29,252 nucleotides of DNA, from assembly GCA_047638695.1 (NCBI GenBank), contig JBLINY010000052.1, positions 1-29,252 on the forward strand, written 5' to 3'. Source of the DNA: JAHECQ01 sp047638695 (GTDB lineage Bacteria > Actinomycetota > Acidimicrobiia > Acidimicrobiales > SZUA-35). Made by a program: the position numbers and the translations under genes. Positions 1 through 8,271 of this stretch are shown piece by piece (within the stretch, counting starts at the first letter, position 1; the number at the start of each line of letters is the position of its first letter). The notes beneath the pieces are model-generated. The model had not been told where the DNA came from, did no database searches, and saw nothing but the letters and a program-made list of their open reading frames with translations.

Positions 1-1
1 C

Positions 2-1483
2 ATGAGACAACGATTGGCTGCCGCAACCCTGGCCTTTGCCCTCGGCGCTGCCGCTTGCAGCTCGTCCGATAGTGACGCCATAGGCGATAGTGATACCACA
101 GATCGTGGCAACGACAGCTCCGACGGTGCTGCGTCGGGAAGCGGCGAGACCTCCGCCGACACCACCGACGACCAAGCGAACGACCGCGTTGCCACGCCGG
201 TGCCCACCGACTGGCCCCGGCCGGACGTACCCACCGGCGCCCTCAGCGACGAACTCGATCTCGCCCTCGGCGAAGCGGTCATTTCCGCCAGCGTTGGCAT
301 ACCAGCTGGAACCCTCACCACCATCGCGGAAAGCGGCGACCCCCGAGCCGCCTGGGTCGTCGTCGACCTGCTTCAGTTCCTGCGAGGAAGCCCAACAGCC
401 GACCGCTTGGTTGGCGTGTACGCCAAACTCACCGGCGCCGGACTCGACCCGTTCGCGCCATGGACGGCGGCCTCCAATCAGATGATCTCGTGGGATATTC
501 CGGCCCCGCCGAACTATGTGGACTACAAGCGAGCGCTCTACCTGTTGGCCGAACCAAAGTGGGAGCCGTTCTTCGAAGCAGGAGCCGATGTCGATTGGCG
601 CCACGTCGGATGGGGCGGCGTGTTGATCGATGACCGCCCTCTTGGCGATCCGAATCGCTGTGTCGGCAGCTGCATCCCCGCCCTCGACGACCCCGCCGTC
701 ACCGATGCCGATGGCGGCAGCTGGTACCCGGACGAACGGCTGGTATTCGGAGTTGTGGTGAACGATGCGGCCAGGGCCTACCCCCGGAACATCATGGAAA
801 TCCACGAGATGGTCAATGACGATCTCGGCGGACGACGCATTGGGGTGCCGTATTGCACTCTGTGCGGTTCGGCCCAGGCGTACTACACCGACAACGTCCC
901 CGCCGTCGACGACGGGACGGCCTTTGCCCCCGTGCTTCGTACCACCGGCCTGCTCATCCGCTCGAACAAGATGATGTTCGATCTCGAGACCTTTTCGTTG
1001 ATCGACACCTTCACGGGGCGAGCCAGCACTGGGCCGCTCGCAGCGGCAAGCGTCGAACTCGAGCAGGTCTCGATCGTGACTACAACCTGGGCCGATTGGA
1101 AGGACGCCCACCCCGACACGACCATCGTGGCCGAGGACGGCGGCACCGGCCGAACCTACTCACTCGATCCGCTGGGCAGCCGTGACGCCAATGGCCCAAT
1201 CTTCCCCGTCGGTGACGTCGATCCTCGGCTCCCGGTTCAGGAGCAGGTGCTTGGCCTCACCCTCAACGACGGTTCGTTTGTCGGTGTCCATGTAGCCGAT
1301 GCCGTCGCTGCCCTCAACGCGGGCGACGAGATCACGATCGGAAACATCACCCTGGTGCTCGACGGAGGCGGACTACGAGGTCAGAACGAGGATGGCAGCG
1401 ACGTCGGCGCCCATCAAGCGTTCTGGTTCGCGTGGAGCCAGTTCCATCCCGAGACCAAGGTGTGGCCAGCCGACTTCAGCTAG
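2..1483 (+). CDS. DUF3179-domain lipoprotein
   Basis: The 493-residue product opens with a lipoprotein signal peptide: basic start, hydrophobic stretch and lipobox LGAAAC with the lipidated Cys at residue 19. A Ser/Asp/Thr-rich linker of about 50 residues follows, so the protein should be anchored outside the membrane. The body matches DUF3179: the block PRNIMEIHEMVNDDLGG followed by a PYCTLCGSA motif (Cys285 and Cys288) and RTTGLLIRSNKMMFD. The CxxC pair could bind metal or be redox active, but the biochemical role of the family is not known to me. The ATG lies one base inside the window; the good signal peptide argues that this is the true start. The gene converges on the MFS gene with 11 bp between the stops. 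Confidence 0.9.
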   Translation: MRQRLAAATLAFALGAAACSSSDSDAIGDSDTTDRGNDSSDGAASGSGETSADTTDDQANDRVATPVPTDWPRPDVPTGALSDELDLALGEAVISASVGIPAGTLTTIAESGDPRAAWVVVDLLQFLRGSPTADRLVGVYAKLTGAGLDPFAPWTAASNQMISWDIPAPPNYVDYKRALYLLAEPKWEPFFEAGADVDWRHVGWGGVLIDDRPLGDPNRCVGSCIPALDDPAVTDADGGSWYPDERLVFGVVVNDAARAYPRNIMEIHEMVNDDLGGRRIGVPYCTLCGSAQAYYTDNVPAVDDGTAFAPVLRTTGLLIRSNKMMFDLETFSLIDTFTGRASTGPLAAASVELEQVSIVTTTWADWKDAHPDTTIVAEDGGTGRTYSLDPLGSRDANGPIFPVGDVDPRLPVQEQVLGLTLNDGSFVGVHVADAVAALNAGDEITIGNITLVLDGGGLRGQNEDGSDVGAHQAFWFAWSQFHPETKVWPADFS

Positions 1484-1494
1484 CCACCCTTTAG

Positions 1495-2748
1495 CTAGCC
1501 ACTGGGGACAGCGGCGTCGGGCTCGGCCGGTCTGAGTTCCTCGAAACGATCGATCTTCCGGAGGGCAGGAAAGGCCTTCCACCAAACCCCGACGACGGCC
1601 AGCGTTCCTAGACCGCCGGACACGATGCCGCCAACCAGACCGAGAAAGTGGCCGGCGACACCTGACTCGAACGCGCCCAGCTCATTCGATGCGCCGATGA
1701 AAACGTTCTCGGTGGCCAACACTCGACCTCGCATGTTCTCCGGCGTTGCCAGCGGAACGATGGTGCTGCGAATGAAGACACTTACCGAATCGGATGCGGC
1801 CGCGACGAGCAGCGCGAACAGAGCAACGAGGTAAGACCTCGTGAAGCCCAATACAACGGTGGCGACACCGAACAGCGCTACGGCAGCCAACAGCACGGGC
1901 CCCACCCGGCGAGTCAGCGGCCTCACGGCCAGGGCCAGCGACATGCTGACGGCCCCGAACCCGACCGAGGCCCGAAGGAAACCGAGACCAACAGCGCCAA
2001 CGCCCAACCGTTCTTTGGCGATGGCCGGAAGCAGGGCGATGGCGCCGCCAAAGAGCACCGCAAAGAGATCGAGCGAGATCGCACCGAAGAGGACCGGGGT
2101 TCGCCGAATGAAGCGGAGTCCTTCGAGAGCGTCGACCACGGCCGCTTTGACGCCGCTGGTTTCGAGGCGGGCAACCCCCGAGTTCGGCAGGCGAAGGACG
2201 ACGAGCAGGCTGAGGGTGAACAGCACCGAGCTGAAGGCAAATGCCGTCCAAGGTTCGACGGCGTAGAGGAAACCAGCAGCGATAGGCCCGATGATGGCGC
2301 CGGTCTGCCAGGTGGCGGCGTTGAGTGCCAGCACTCGTTCGATCGTGCCCGGCGGCGCGAGGTCGACCGGCAGGGCTCGACTTGGTGGGGCGTAGAAAGC
2401 GCGGGCAATTCCGAAGAAGATGACGATCAACAGAACCGGCGGAAGCGAACTCGGCCCGCTCCGGGCATAGAAGAGCAGCACGAAGGAGGCGACAAGCTCG
2501 CCGGCCAGACCTATGCCCAGGATGTATCGACGGTCGAACCGATCGGTGATCGCTCCGGTGAACGGCGAAAGCAAGGCGGTCGGCGCGAATTCGGCCAGCC
2601 CGAGCAGACCAAGATCGAGGGTTCGGCCTGTCATGTCGAAGACCAGCACGCCAAGGGCGGTGACCTGGCAAACCACGGCGACGGTGTTGAAGAACTTCGA
2701 TGCCAGCAACGCCTGAACGCCACGAGGAATCTTCGGGCGTTCGCTCAC
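1495..2748 (-). CDS. MFS transporter (MFS_3 / exporter-like)
   Basis: The 417-residue protein has about twelve hydrophobic segments and the MFS signature after the second segment (GAITDRFDRRYILG, residues about 64-77). The overall pattern is that of the MFS_3 group, which contains drug and siderophore exporters of the EntS type; the substrate cannot be told. It should sit in the cytoplasmic membrane and use the proton gradient. The start codon is GTG. A GACACT box lies 6 nt upstream of it, a weak version of the leaderless arrangement seen at other genes here. It is divergent from the SDR gene at 2817 with 68 bp between them. Confidence 0.87.
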   Translation of the reverse strand: MSERPKIPRGVQALLASKFFNTVAVVCQVTALGVLVFDMTGRTLDLGLLGLAEFAPTALLSPFTGAITDRFDRRYILGIGLAGELVASFVLLFYARSGPSSLPPVLLIVIFFGIARAFYAPPSRALPVDLAPPGTIERVLALNAATWQTGAIIGPIAAGFLYAVEPWTAFAFSSVLFTLSLLVVLRLPNSGVARLETSGVKAAVVDALEGLRFIRRTPVLFGAISLDLFAVLFGGAIALLPAIAKERLGVGAVGLGFLRASVGFGAVSMSLALAVRPLTRRVGPVLLAAVALFGVATVVLGFTRSYLVALFALLVAAASDSVSVFIRSTIVPLATPENMRGRVLATENVFIGASNELGAFESGVAGHFLGLVGGIVSGGLGTLAVVGVWWKAFPALRKIDRFEELRPAEPDAAVPSG

Positions 2749-2803
2749 GGCGCGAGTGTCGCCGTTTCGTTGCTTGAAAGCGATTCGGTGTCCAGGCCTG
2801 TCC

Positions 2804-2809
2804 TAGGGT
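2804..2809 (+). promoter_or_regulatory. Probable -10 box of a leaderless promoter for the SDR gene
   Basis: TAGGGT fits the actinobacterial TAnnnT -10 element and ends 7 nt before the ATG at 2817, so transcription would begin at or next to the start codon. No Shine-Dalgarno sequence and no clear -35 are visible. Confidence 0.5.
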
Positions 2810-2816
2810 CCAAGCT

Positions 2817-3548
2817 ATGGGACGTCTCGAGAGCAAAGTCGCACTGATCACCGGTGGCGCACGAGGCCAGGGAGCAGCCGAAGCCGAGCTGTTCGCGGCC
2901 GAAGGCGCACTGGTCTACATCACTGATGTGCTTGATGACGTCGGCGAAGAGACGGCTGCCCGACTGGGCGATCACGTCACCTATCTCCACCACGATGTCA
3001 CCAGCGAGAGCGAGTGGGCCGGGGTAGTCCGAGGGATCATCGAGGAGCAGGGAAAACTTGACGTTCTGGTCAACAACGCCGGCATCTTCCGCCGCCAGCC
3101 AATGCTCGATACTTCGCTGGACGACTGGAATCAGATGATTGCCATCAACCAGACCGGCGTATTCCTGGGGCTGAAGGCTGCGGGTCGGCCGATGCGAGAC
3201 CGCGGCCAAGGCAGCATCGTGAATATCTCGTCGATTGCCGGGCTGACCGGCGCAGCCTCAGCCCACGCCTATGCGGCAACGAAATGGGCCGTGCGGGGCA
3301 TGACTAAGTCCGCCGCGCTGGAGCTGGCGCCGGACAATGTGCGTGTGAACTCGGTCCATCCCGGAATCATTGAAACGGCGATGCTGGACGAATTTGGCGA
3401 CGCGTTGCCACGAGTGAAGGAGATGATTCCGATGGGCCGCACAGCGGCTGCCAGCGAAGTGGCAAACGTCGTCTTGTTCTTGGCCTCTGACGAAGCCAGC
3501 TATTGCAGCGGCCATGAGTTCGTGGTCGACGGAGCTATGCGAGCCTGA
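2817..3548 (+). CDS. SDR-family NAD(P)-dependent oxidoreductase
   Basis: A classical short-chain dehydrogenase of 243 residues, the usual length. It has the cofactor-binding motif TGGARGQG (residues 12-19), Asp38 at the end of the second strand (favours NAD over NADP), NNAG (87-90), and the catalytic set Asn111, Ser140, Tyr153 and Lys157. The C-terminus carries the usual SGHEFVVDGA pattern. It would oxidise an alcohol or reduce a ketone in the cytoplasm; the substrate is not predictable, though relatives include 3-alpha/20-beta-hydroxysteroid dehydrogenases. It converges on the LLM oxidoreductase with only 3 bp between the stops. Confidence 0.92.
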   Translation: MGRLESKVALITGGARGQGAAEAELFAAEGALVYITDVLDDVGEETAARLGDHVTYLHHDVTSESEWAGVVRGIIEEQGKLDVLVNNAGIFRRQPMLDTSLDDWNQMIAINQTGVFLGLKAAGRPMRDRGQGSIVNISSIAGLTGAASAHAYAATKWAVRGMTKSAALELAPDNVRVNSVHPGIIETAMLDEFGDALPRVKEMIPMGRTAAASEVANVVLFLASDEASYCSGHEFVVDGAMRA

Positions 3549-3551
3549 CTG

Positions 3552-4472
3552 TTAGTTGACCGCAGGAACGACGTCGGTCATGAAATGCTGGAGCGCTTCG
3601 AGCCGAGCCGGCGGACCTCCCGATGCGGTGATATCGACCAGGACATGGTGTACGCCCATGTCCTTCCATGTGCCGAGGCTCTCGATCATCTGCTCGGTTG
3701 ATCCGGCGATCGAGACTGCTGGTTTCATGTTCGAGCCAGGATCGAGATAGAGGCGAATCGAAAGGGTCACGTCATCGGCCGGACGGCCGGCTTCAACCAC
3801 CAGCTGCTGGACCCTGTCCCACTCGGCTCGCACGGTGTCGATGGGTTCGAAGGCGGCATGGAAACAGTCACCGAACCGCGCTGTGCGCCGGAACGCGGCC
3901 TCCGAAGCTCCACCAATCCACACCGGCATAGCGCCGCGGGGCGGCTTGGGCTCGAACTTGATCTCCGGGAACTGGTAGTAGGTACCCTGATAGCTCGGGC
4001 TTTCTTCAGTGAACAGCTTGTGAAAGATCTCCAGCTGCTCGTCAGCCCGAGCACCCCGGTGGTCGTAGGGCATCCCGAGCACCTCGAACTCCTCTTTCAT
4101 CCACCCAACGCCGGCACCAAGAATGGCCCGGCCCTCAGACAGGACATCAAGCGTCGCCATCAACTTCGCCGTCTGTACGGGCGGGCGGTAGCCCATGATC
4201 AGGACGGTCTGCCCCAGGTGCATCTTCTCGGTGATGGCGGCGACAAAGAGCAATGTGCCGATTGGGTCGAGCCAGGCCATGTCGTTCGGCGCGGGGAACG
4301 AGCCATCTTCGGTGTACGGGTACTTCGAAGCAACGTTGGCGGGCCACGCGATGTGGTCGCTGACCCAACCGTCGTTGACACCCAGATCCTCGGCGACGGC
4401 ACAGAATTCGACGAGCGCGGAACGACTAGCTCCGCGACCCAATTGCGGAAGATGAACACCGATGTTGACCAT
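3552..4472 (-). CDS. LLM-class F420-dependent oxidoreductase
   Basis: A luciferase-like TIM-barrel protein of 306 residues. The N-terminus (NIGVHLPQLG), the SDHIAWP segment and the mid-region LGAGVGWMKEEFEVLG are typical of actinobacterial F420-dependent oxidoreductases of the LLM class. It should be a cytoplasmic flavin or F420 hydride-transfer enzyme; the substrate is unknown. The flavin reductase gene lies 14 bp upstream on the same strand, so the two are probably cotranscribed and may form a reductase/oxygenase pair, although LLM enzymes using F420H2 need no separate flavin reductase. A TAnnnT box just before the ATG suggests an additional internal promoter. Confidence 0.9.
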   Translation of the reverse strand: MVNIGVHLPQLGRGASRSALVEFCAVAEDLGVNDGWVSDHIAWPANVASKYPYTEDGSFPAPNDMAWLDPIGTLLFVAAITEKMHLGQTVLIMGYRPPVQTAKLMATLDVLSEGRAILGAGVGWMKEEFEVLGMPYDHRGARADEQLEIFHKLFTEESPSYQGTYYQFPEIKFEPKPPRGAMPVWIGGASEAAFRRTARFGDCFHAAFEPIDTVRAEWDRVQQLVVEAGRPADDVTLSIRLYLDPGSNMKPAVSIAGSTEQMIESLGTWKDMGVHHVLVDITASGGPPARLEALQHFMTDVVPAVN

Positions 4473-4478
4473 CGGGGA

Positions 4479-4484
4479 AACTTA
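4479..4484 (-). promoter_or_regulatory. Possible internal leaderless -10 box for the LLM gene
   Basis: On the minus strand TAAGTT ends 6 nt before the ATG at 4472. It lies in the 14-bp gap after the flavin reductase stop, and no ribosome binding site is visible there. Confidence 0.35.
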
Positions 4485-4486
4485 AT

Positions 4487-5104
4487 TCAGGTCGGACGAT
4501 CGAGCGAGAACTGGTCGCGAGTGGTGGCGTAGTTCGTGCCTGCTAGGCGGCCGAGAGCGTCAAGGCCCACAGCGTCGACGCGGGTGCCGTCCAGAATTTC
4601 ATCGAGAATATGAAAGGCGATGACCTCGCCGAAGGTGACGGCATGGGTGAGCGGTGCGTTCCCCAGCACCACTTCGTTGACCACTTTGCACTCGAGCACC
4701 GCCTTGGCCTCGGCAACACCGGGGGCCTCGACGGTGCCGAACTTCTTGGCCGTCAGCCCGGCCAAGCCGAACTCGTCGACAGAGGCAGGAACCTCGGCCG
4801 CGGTCTCGTTCATGGCGACCGACAGGTCGTGATCGACCAGGTTGGCAGTGAAGACGCCTGACGAGCGAACGTTGGCCAACGAATCCTTCACCGCGCCGTC
4901 GTTCAAACCGGTCGAGAAAATCAGGACCGGAGGGTTCGTAGCCACCGCTTGAAAGAACGAGTAGGGCGCCAGATTTGCCACCCCATCAGGGTCGTAGGTG
5001 CCGATCCACCCAATAGGACGGGGCACGATCAAGCCGGTGGTGAGCTTGTACCGATCGGTGCTGGAGAGGTCGGCGACTGGGAACGACGTCATGGGACGAG
5101 ACAT
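4487..5104 (-). CDS. Flavin reductase family protein (FMN-binding split barrel)
   Basis: The 205-residue product has the flavin-reductase-like, FMN-binding split-barrel fold: YKLTTGLIVPRPIGWIGT near the N-terminus, followed by NLAPYSFFQAVATNPPV, the usual flavin-contacting region, and then KDSLANV. Members either supply reduced FMN to partner monooxygenases or bind flavin themselves. The LLM gene 14 bp downstream is the obvious candidate partner. Two ATGs lie four codons apart (5104 and 5092); I keep the first because it is preceded by a TAGGCT box at leaderless distance. Confidence 0.9.
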   Translation of the reverse strand: MSRPMTSFPVADLSSTDRYKLTTGLIVPRPIGWIGTYDPDGVANLAPYSFFQAVATNPPVLIFSTGLNDGAVKDSLANVRSSGVFTANLVDHDLSVAMNETAAEVPASVDEFGLAGLTAKKFGTVEAPGVAEAKAVLECKVVNEVVLGNAPLTHAVTFGEVIAFHILDEILDGTRVDAVGLDALGRLAGTNYATTRDQFSLDRPT

Positions 5105-5110
5105 TCGGGC

Positions 5111-5116
5111 AGCCTA
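5111..5116 (-). promoter_or_regulatory. Probable leaderless -10 box for the flavin reductase/LLM operon
   Basis: On the minus strand TAGGCT ends 6 nt before the ATG at 5104, and there is no Shine-Dalgarno sequence in between. Confidence 0.45.
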
Positions 5117-5216
5117 AGGCCCGTGAGGCAAGAGGGGGATTCCCGCTTCCGGCCTCAACCTTTCCTTTGGTACCTTGGCCGAGCGGAGGCTTCGCAATGA
5201 GGGAACGAAGGTTGCA

Positions 5217-5876
5217 ATGACCACAGGATCAGACGCGTCAGCGCAGGGTGGTCCCGTCGTCGACCTCGGCATCGAGGGAATCAGCGGCGCCCAGCACATC
5301 GGGTCCGGTGGAGCTGCCGACGTCTACCGGGCGGAACAGCCCCGGCTTGGCCGCACCGTCGCAGTGAAGGTGCTGCGAGCAAACACCTCGACCGAGAACC
5401 GGGCCCGCTTCGAACGCGAGGCTCAGACCCTGGGCCGCCTCAGCAATCATCCCGGCATTGTCACCCTGCACGAAGCCGGACTCACCGGGATCGGGCAGCC
5501 GTTCTTAATGATGGAGTACTGCCCGGCTGGCACGCTGGCCGATCGAACGACCCGCGAGGGTGCGATTGGGTGGCAGGAGACGTGCCAAGTCGTTGCTGAC
5601 ATCGCCGAAGTCGTTGACGAGGCGCACGCGGCAGGTGTCCTGCACCGCGATCTCAAGCCGGCCAATGTGCTGATCGACGGACGCGGCAAGCACCTGGTGG
5701 CCGACTTCGGCGTAGCCGCCTTGTCTGACACCGGCAATTTCTCGGCCGCTGCCGACTTCACACCGGGGTATGCACCGCCCGAGGCGCTGCGAGGCGAGGC
5801 CGCGACCCCCGCGGGCGATGTCTATATCCCTTGGCGCCACCGCCCATGCGCTGATCACCGGCCGGGTGCCGTTTGA
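5217..5876 (+). CDS. Ser/Thr protein kinase, N-terminal part (frameshifted)
   Basis: This frame encodes most of a Hanks-type kinase domain: glycine loop GSGGAADVY (from residue 29), catalytic Lys51 in VAVKV, HRDLKPAN (143-150), DFG (163-165) and PPE (187-189). The reading then breaks. The expected sequence DVYSLGATAHALITG is split between two frames: TAT at 5823-5825 is followed by one extra A (5826), and TCC-CTT-GGC continues the kinase in the next frame. Residues coded after 5825 in this frame are therefore not kinase-like. The start is taken as ATG 5217, with GAAGG 5 nt upstream, rather than the TTG at 5175. The catalytic residues are intact, so the gene would encode an active kinase if the extra base were absent. 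Confidence 0.85.
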   Translation: MTTGSDASAQGGPVVDLGIEGISGAQHIGSGGAADVYRAEQPRLGRTVAVKVLRANTSTENRARFEREAQTLGRLSNHPGIVTLHEAGLTGIGQPFLMMEYCPAGTLADRTTREGAIGWQETCQVVADIAEVVDEAHAAGVLHRDLKPANVLIDGRGKHLVADFGVAALSDTGNFSAAADFTPGYAPPEALRGEAATPAGDVYIPWRHRPCADHRPGAV

Positions 5877-7272
5877 GGGATCAGGAGCCGAAACCAACAA
5901 CGTGTTGGCCTGGATTCGCCGCATCGAGACTGAAGCCCCTGGCGATCTGCGCCCCTATGGCGTTCCGGAGGCGGTAGCCGCCGTCATCGAGCGATCGATG
6001 AGCAAGGAACCCACCGATCGTCGAACGCCGAAGGAGTTCATCGAACAACTCTCGGCCGCTGCCAGCGGTAAGGCAATCCCTGGCATCGGCATCAGTAACG
6101 TCCCGCCGATGCCACCAACAGGTGGCGATCCGGCCACCACCGCGGTGTCTGGTCTGGTTCCCGAGAAGCCCACTACCAATGCTCCCCCGATGCCAGCCGC
6201 GGCACCGCCGATGCCACGCGATCCCATCACCGGCCAGCTGGCAGCCAACCCTAATTTGATGGGCAACACCACGGCCGTACCAACCGGACTCCCGCAGAAG
6301 CCAACCTCGATGGAGATTCCGTCCACGGGTCCGTCGACCGGGCAACTTCATGGCACTAGCCCACCAATGCCGGGCGGCCCTCCTCCCGGAACCCCAGCCA
6401 TCGAAACCCACGCTCCCGGCACCCACGCGCCTGGAACCCATAGCACTGGCCCCCTTCCCCCGATGACCACCGGACCGACATCGGTGCCCGTGCCACCCGT
6501 CGCAGCCGCACCTACGGCACCAGCGTTGCCCGCTCAGCCGACCCCCCAGCCCGCGGTCGCCGCCCAGCCCGCCACCACCGCCGTCCCGTCGGTGCTGCCA
6601 TCAGAGCCAGCGACCCTCAACCAGGTTCCGACAACAAACGGCGACAGCAGCAATCGCAAGGTCCTCGTGTTTGCCGGTGGGGCGCTGCTCCTGGTGGCCG
6701 TTGGCGTCGGTGGACTCTTCGCGACCGGCGTCATCGGCGGCGGCGAGGAGGCTGCTCCAACGACCACGGCTACCCCCAACACCACGGCCGAACCGACCAC
6801 CACAACAATCGAGCCAGCGAGTACGACCAGCGCGTCGACAACAACGACAACCAATGGTCCCGTCATCGAATCAGCCGAAGCGACGGTCACCAACCTTGCT
6901 CTGGTGCTCAGCGGATCCGTTCCCGATCAGCAGACCGCAGACGACATCGTGGCAGCAGTGGCCGACCTCTATGACGAAGAACAGATTCTCAACGGGCTTG
7001 TTCCCGACTCGGCCGTCGATTCTGTAGAGCTGACGCTCACCGGCGACCTGGCTGATCAGGAGCGAATCGATCAACTGGTCGAAGCCATCAACGGTGTCGA
7101 CAACGTCGAAGTCGTGAACGACGTCCAACTCATCACAACGACGACTACAGCCGCCCCTCGACCGGCCACGACCCGGCGACCAACACCAACGACGGCCAGA
7201 CCGGCGCCCACGACGGCCCCGCAGCCAACTAACCCGATCGACACCAATGACACCAATCCCGGCCTCGGGTAA
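5770..7272 (+). CDS. Ser/Thr protein kinase, C-terminal part: kinase end, Pro-rich linker, TM, BON-like domain
   Basis: True homology starts at about 5827 (SLGATAHALITGRVPFEG) and completes the kinase C-lobe. Next come a long Pro/Met/Thr-rich linker with APGTHAPGTH repeats, one membrane segment (about 6661-6740, VLVFAGGALLLVAVGVGG), a Thr-rich stalk, a domain with the pattern LSGSVPDQQTADDIVAAV repeated as LTGDLADQERIDQLVEAI (about 6880-7130), and a Thr/Pro-rich tail. The duplicated pattern resembles a BON-type sensor like that of mycobacterial ArfA. With the shift removed, the protein would be about 684 residues with a cytoplasmic kinase and an outside sensor. It converges with the DUF4214 gene. 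Confidence 0.83.
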   Translation: MHRPRRCEARPRPPRAMSISLGATAHALITGRVPFEGSGAETNNVLAWIRRIETEAPGDLRPYGVPEAVAAVIERSMSKEPTDRRTPKEFIEQLSAAASGKAIPGIGISNVPPMPPTGGDPATTAVSGLVPEKPTTNAPPMPAAAPPMPRDPITGQLAANPNLMGNTTAVPTGLPQKPTSMEIPSTGPSTGQLHGTSPPMPGGPPPGTPAIETHAPGTHAPGTHSTGPLPPMTTGPTSVPVPPVAAAPTAPALPAQPTPQPAVAAQPATTAVPSVLPSEPATLNQVPTTNGDSSNRKVLVFAGGALLLVAVGVGGLFATGVIGGGEEAAPTTTATPNTTAEPTTTTIEPASTTSASTTTTTNGPVIESAEATVTNLALVLSGSVPDQQTADDIVAAVADLYDEEQILNGLVPDSAVDSVELTLTGDLADQERIDQLVEAINGVDNVEVVNDVQLITTTTTAAPRPATTRRPTPTTARPAPTTAPQPTNPIDTNDTNPGLG

Positions 7273-7281
7273 AACGCGAAA

Positions 7282-7324
7282 CTGGCAGGCCAGGACCGGG
7301 TGTATCCCGTCCTGACCTGCCAGG
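7282..7324. terminator. Bidirectional hairpin terminator
   Basis: A long inverted repeat has CTGGCAGGCCAGGAC in the left arm and GTCCTGACCTGCCAG in the right arm, with loop TGTAT and one small bulge. It lies between the convergent kinase and DUF4214 genes, and a short T-rich stretch (7332-7339) follows on the plus strand. Confidence 0.7.
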
Positions 7325-7342
7325 TTGTTAGGTCTTTCTAGA

Positions 7343-8185
7343 TCACCAATCGCCGTTGCGGGGCAGCGGCGGTGGCGCGTCGTAGAGCACCAGGGTGCTG
7401 AAGACGTTGTTGGCGGTTCGAATCTCGAAGCGGGTCCAAAGCGACGCGTCGTTGTCGAACTCCCAACGAATGAACTCCGTTTCAACGTCGCCCCGCCAAC
7501 CCTTGATCAGCGTGCCGCTGGCGTCGGTGGCATCGATCTCGTAGGCCTGGTCGACCGTGGCGGTATTGCGAATGAGCACGTCGGCATAGGCGAAGCTGCG
7601 GTTCAGGTTGAAGCTCTCGTTGCCCGAGCCGCAGGTCCAGACGACTCCGCCCGGATACCAACGGCCGTAGCCGGCCATCGGGGTGTTGGTCTCGGTTGCG
7701 ACATCGACGTACTCTTGGCTTTCGCTGAAGGCCAACATCACGGTGCCACGGCGGACACCGGCAGCCAGCTGCCCGGTCCAATGAGCAAGGCCACCCTCAT
7801 CAGGATCGCGGAACAGCACGTTGTTGTACAGCAGTGTGACAAATTCGGCGTCGGTCTTGGCTCCGTAGCGCGAAACGAACTCAGGCGAGACCGAGAAAAA
7901 CTCCGAGATCCGTGTGAGCGACCACTCGCCACTCATGTACTTCAAGCGCCATCCGTCGTACCCACCCACATCCGGGACACGAAGGAAATAGGCCACATAG
8001 AGCCGCACAATGGAGTGATCCATCTCGGGACAGCCGGTGTCGAGACCCGGGAAGCCCTGTGCGGCGCGGTGTGCGTCAGCGGCACCGGGCATGGCCTCGA
8101 ACTCTTCGGCCGCCGATGGCGACGAGGTGGCCGCCACTCCCAGCATGAGCAGGAAGCTCAGTAATATGACTCGGGATTTAGACAA
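7343..8185 (-). CDS. Secreted DUF4214-domain protein
   Basis: The 280-residue product begins with a signal peptide (hydrophobic ILLSFLLMLGVAA, cleavage probably after SPSAA). Residues about 50-140 match DUF4214: RLYVAYFLRVPDVGGYDGW, then FVTLLYNNVLFRDPDEGGLAHW and a SESQEYV segment. The C-terminal half is a beta-rich region I do not recognise. DUF4214 occurs in secreted and surface proteins; its role is unclear. The start codon is TTG, supported by the signal peptide beginning there. It lies on the minus strand 86 bp downstream of the FHA gene stop. Confidence 0.85.
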   Translation of the reverse strand: MSKSRVILLSFLLMLGVAATSSPSAAEEFEAMPGAADAHRAAQGFPGLDTGCPEMDHSIVRLYVAYFLRVPDVGGYDGWRLKYMSGEWSLTRISEFFSVSPEFVSRYGAKTDAEFVTLLYNNVLFRDPDEGGLAHWTGQLAAGVRRGTVMLAFSESQEYVDVATETNTPMAGYGRWYPGGVVWTCGSGNESFNLNRSFAYADVLIRNTATVDQAYEIDATDASGTLIKGWRGDVETEFIRWEFDNDASLWTRFEIRTANNVFSTLVLYDAPPPLPRNGDW

Positions 8186-8271
8186 CGGTGGTCACTCTCT
8201 TTTCAGTCGGTGGTCGCCACAGGCAAGGTAGTCAACCCTATGCAAAGTGATGGCTACAACGCGGGATCAAG

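Noticed and set aside
3858..4532. Plus-strand ORF of 224 residues opposite the LLM gene
   Set aside because: It is the antisense reading of a well-supported gene and has no family features.
5815..5830. Programmed ribosomal frameshift in the kinase gene
   Set aside because: There is no slippery heptamer or stimulatory structure visible; a simple one-base insertion explains it.
7325..8164. Plus-strand ORF of 279 residues opposite the DUF4214 gene
   Set aside because: The minus strand has a signal peptide and a recognised domain; the plus frame has neither.
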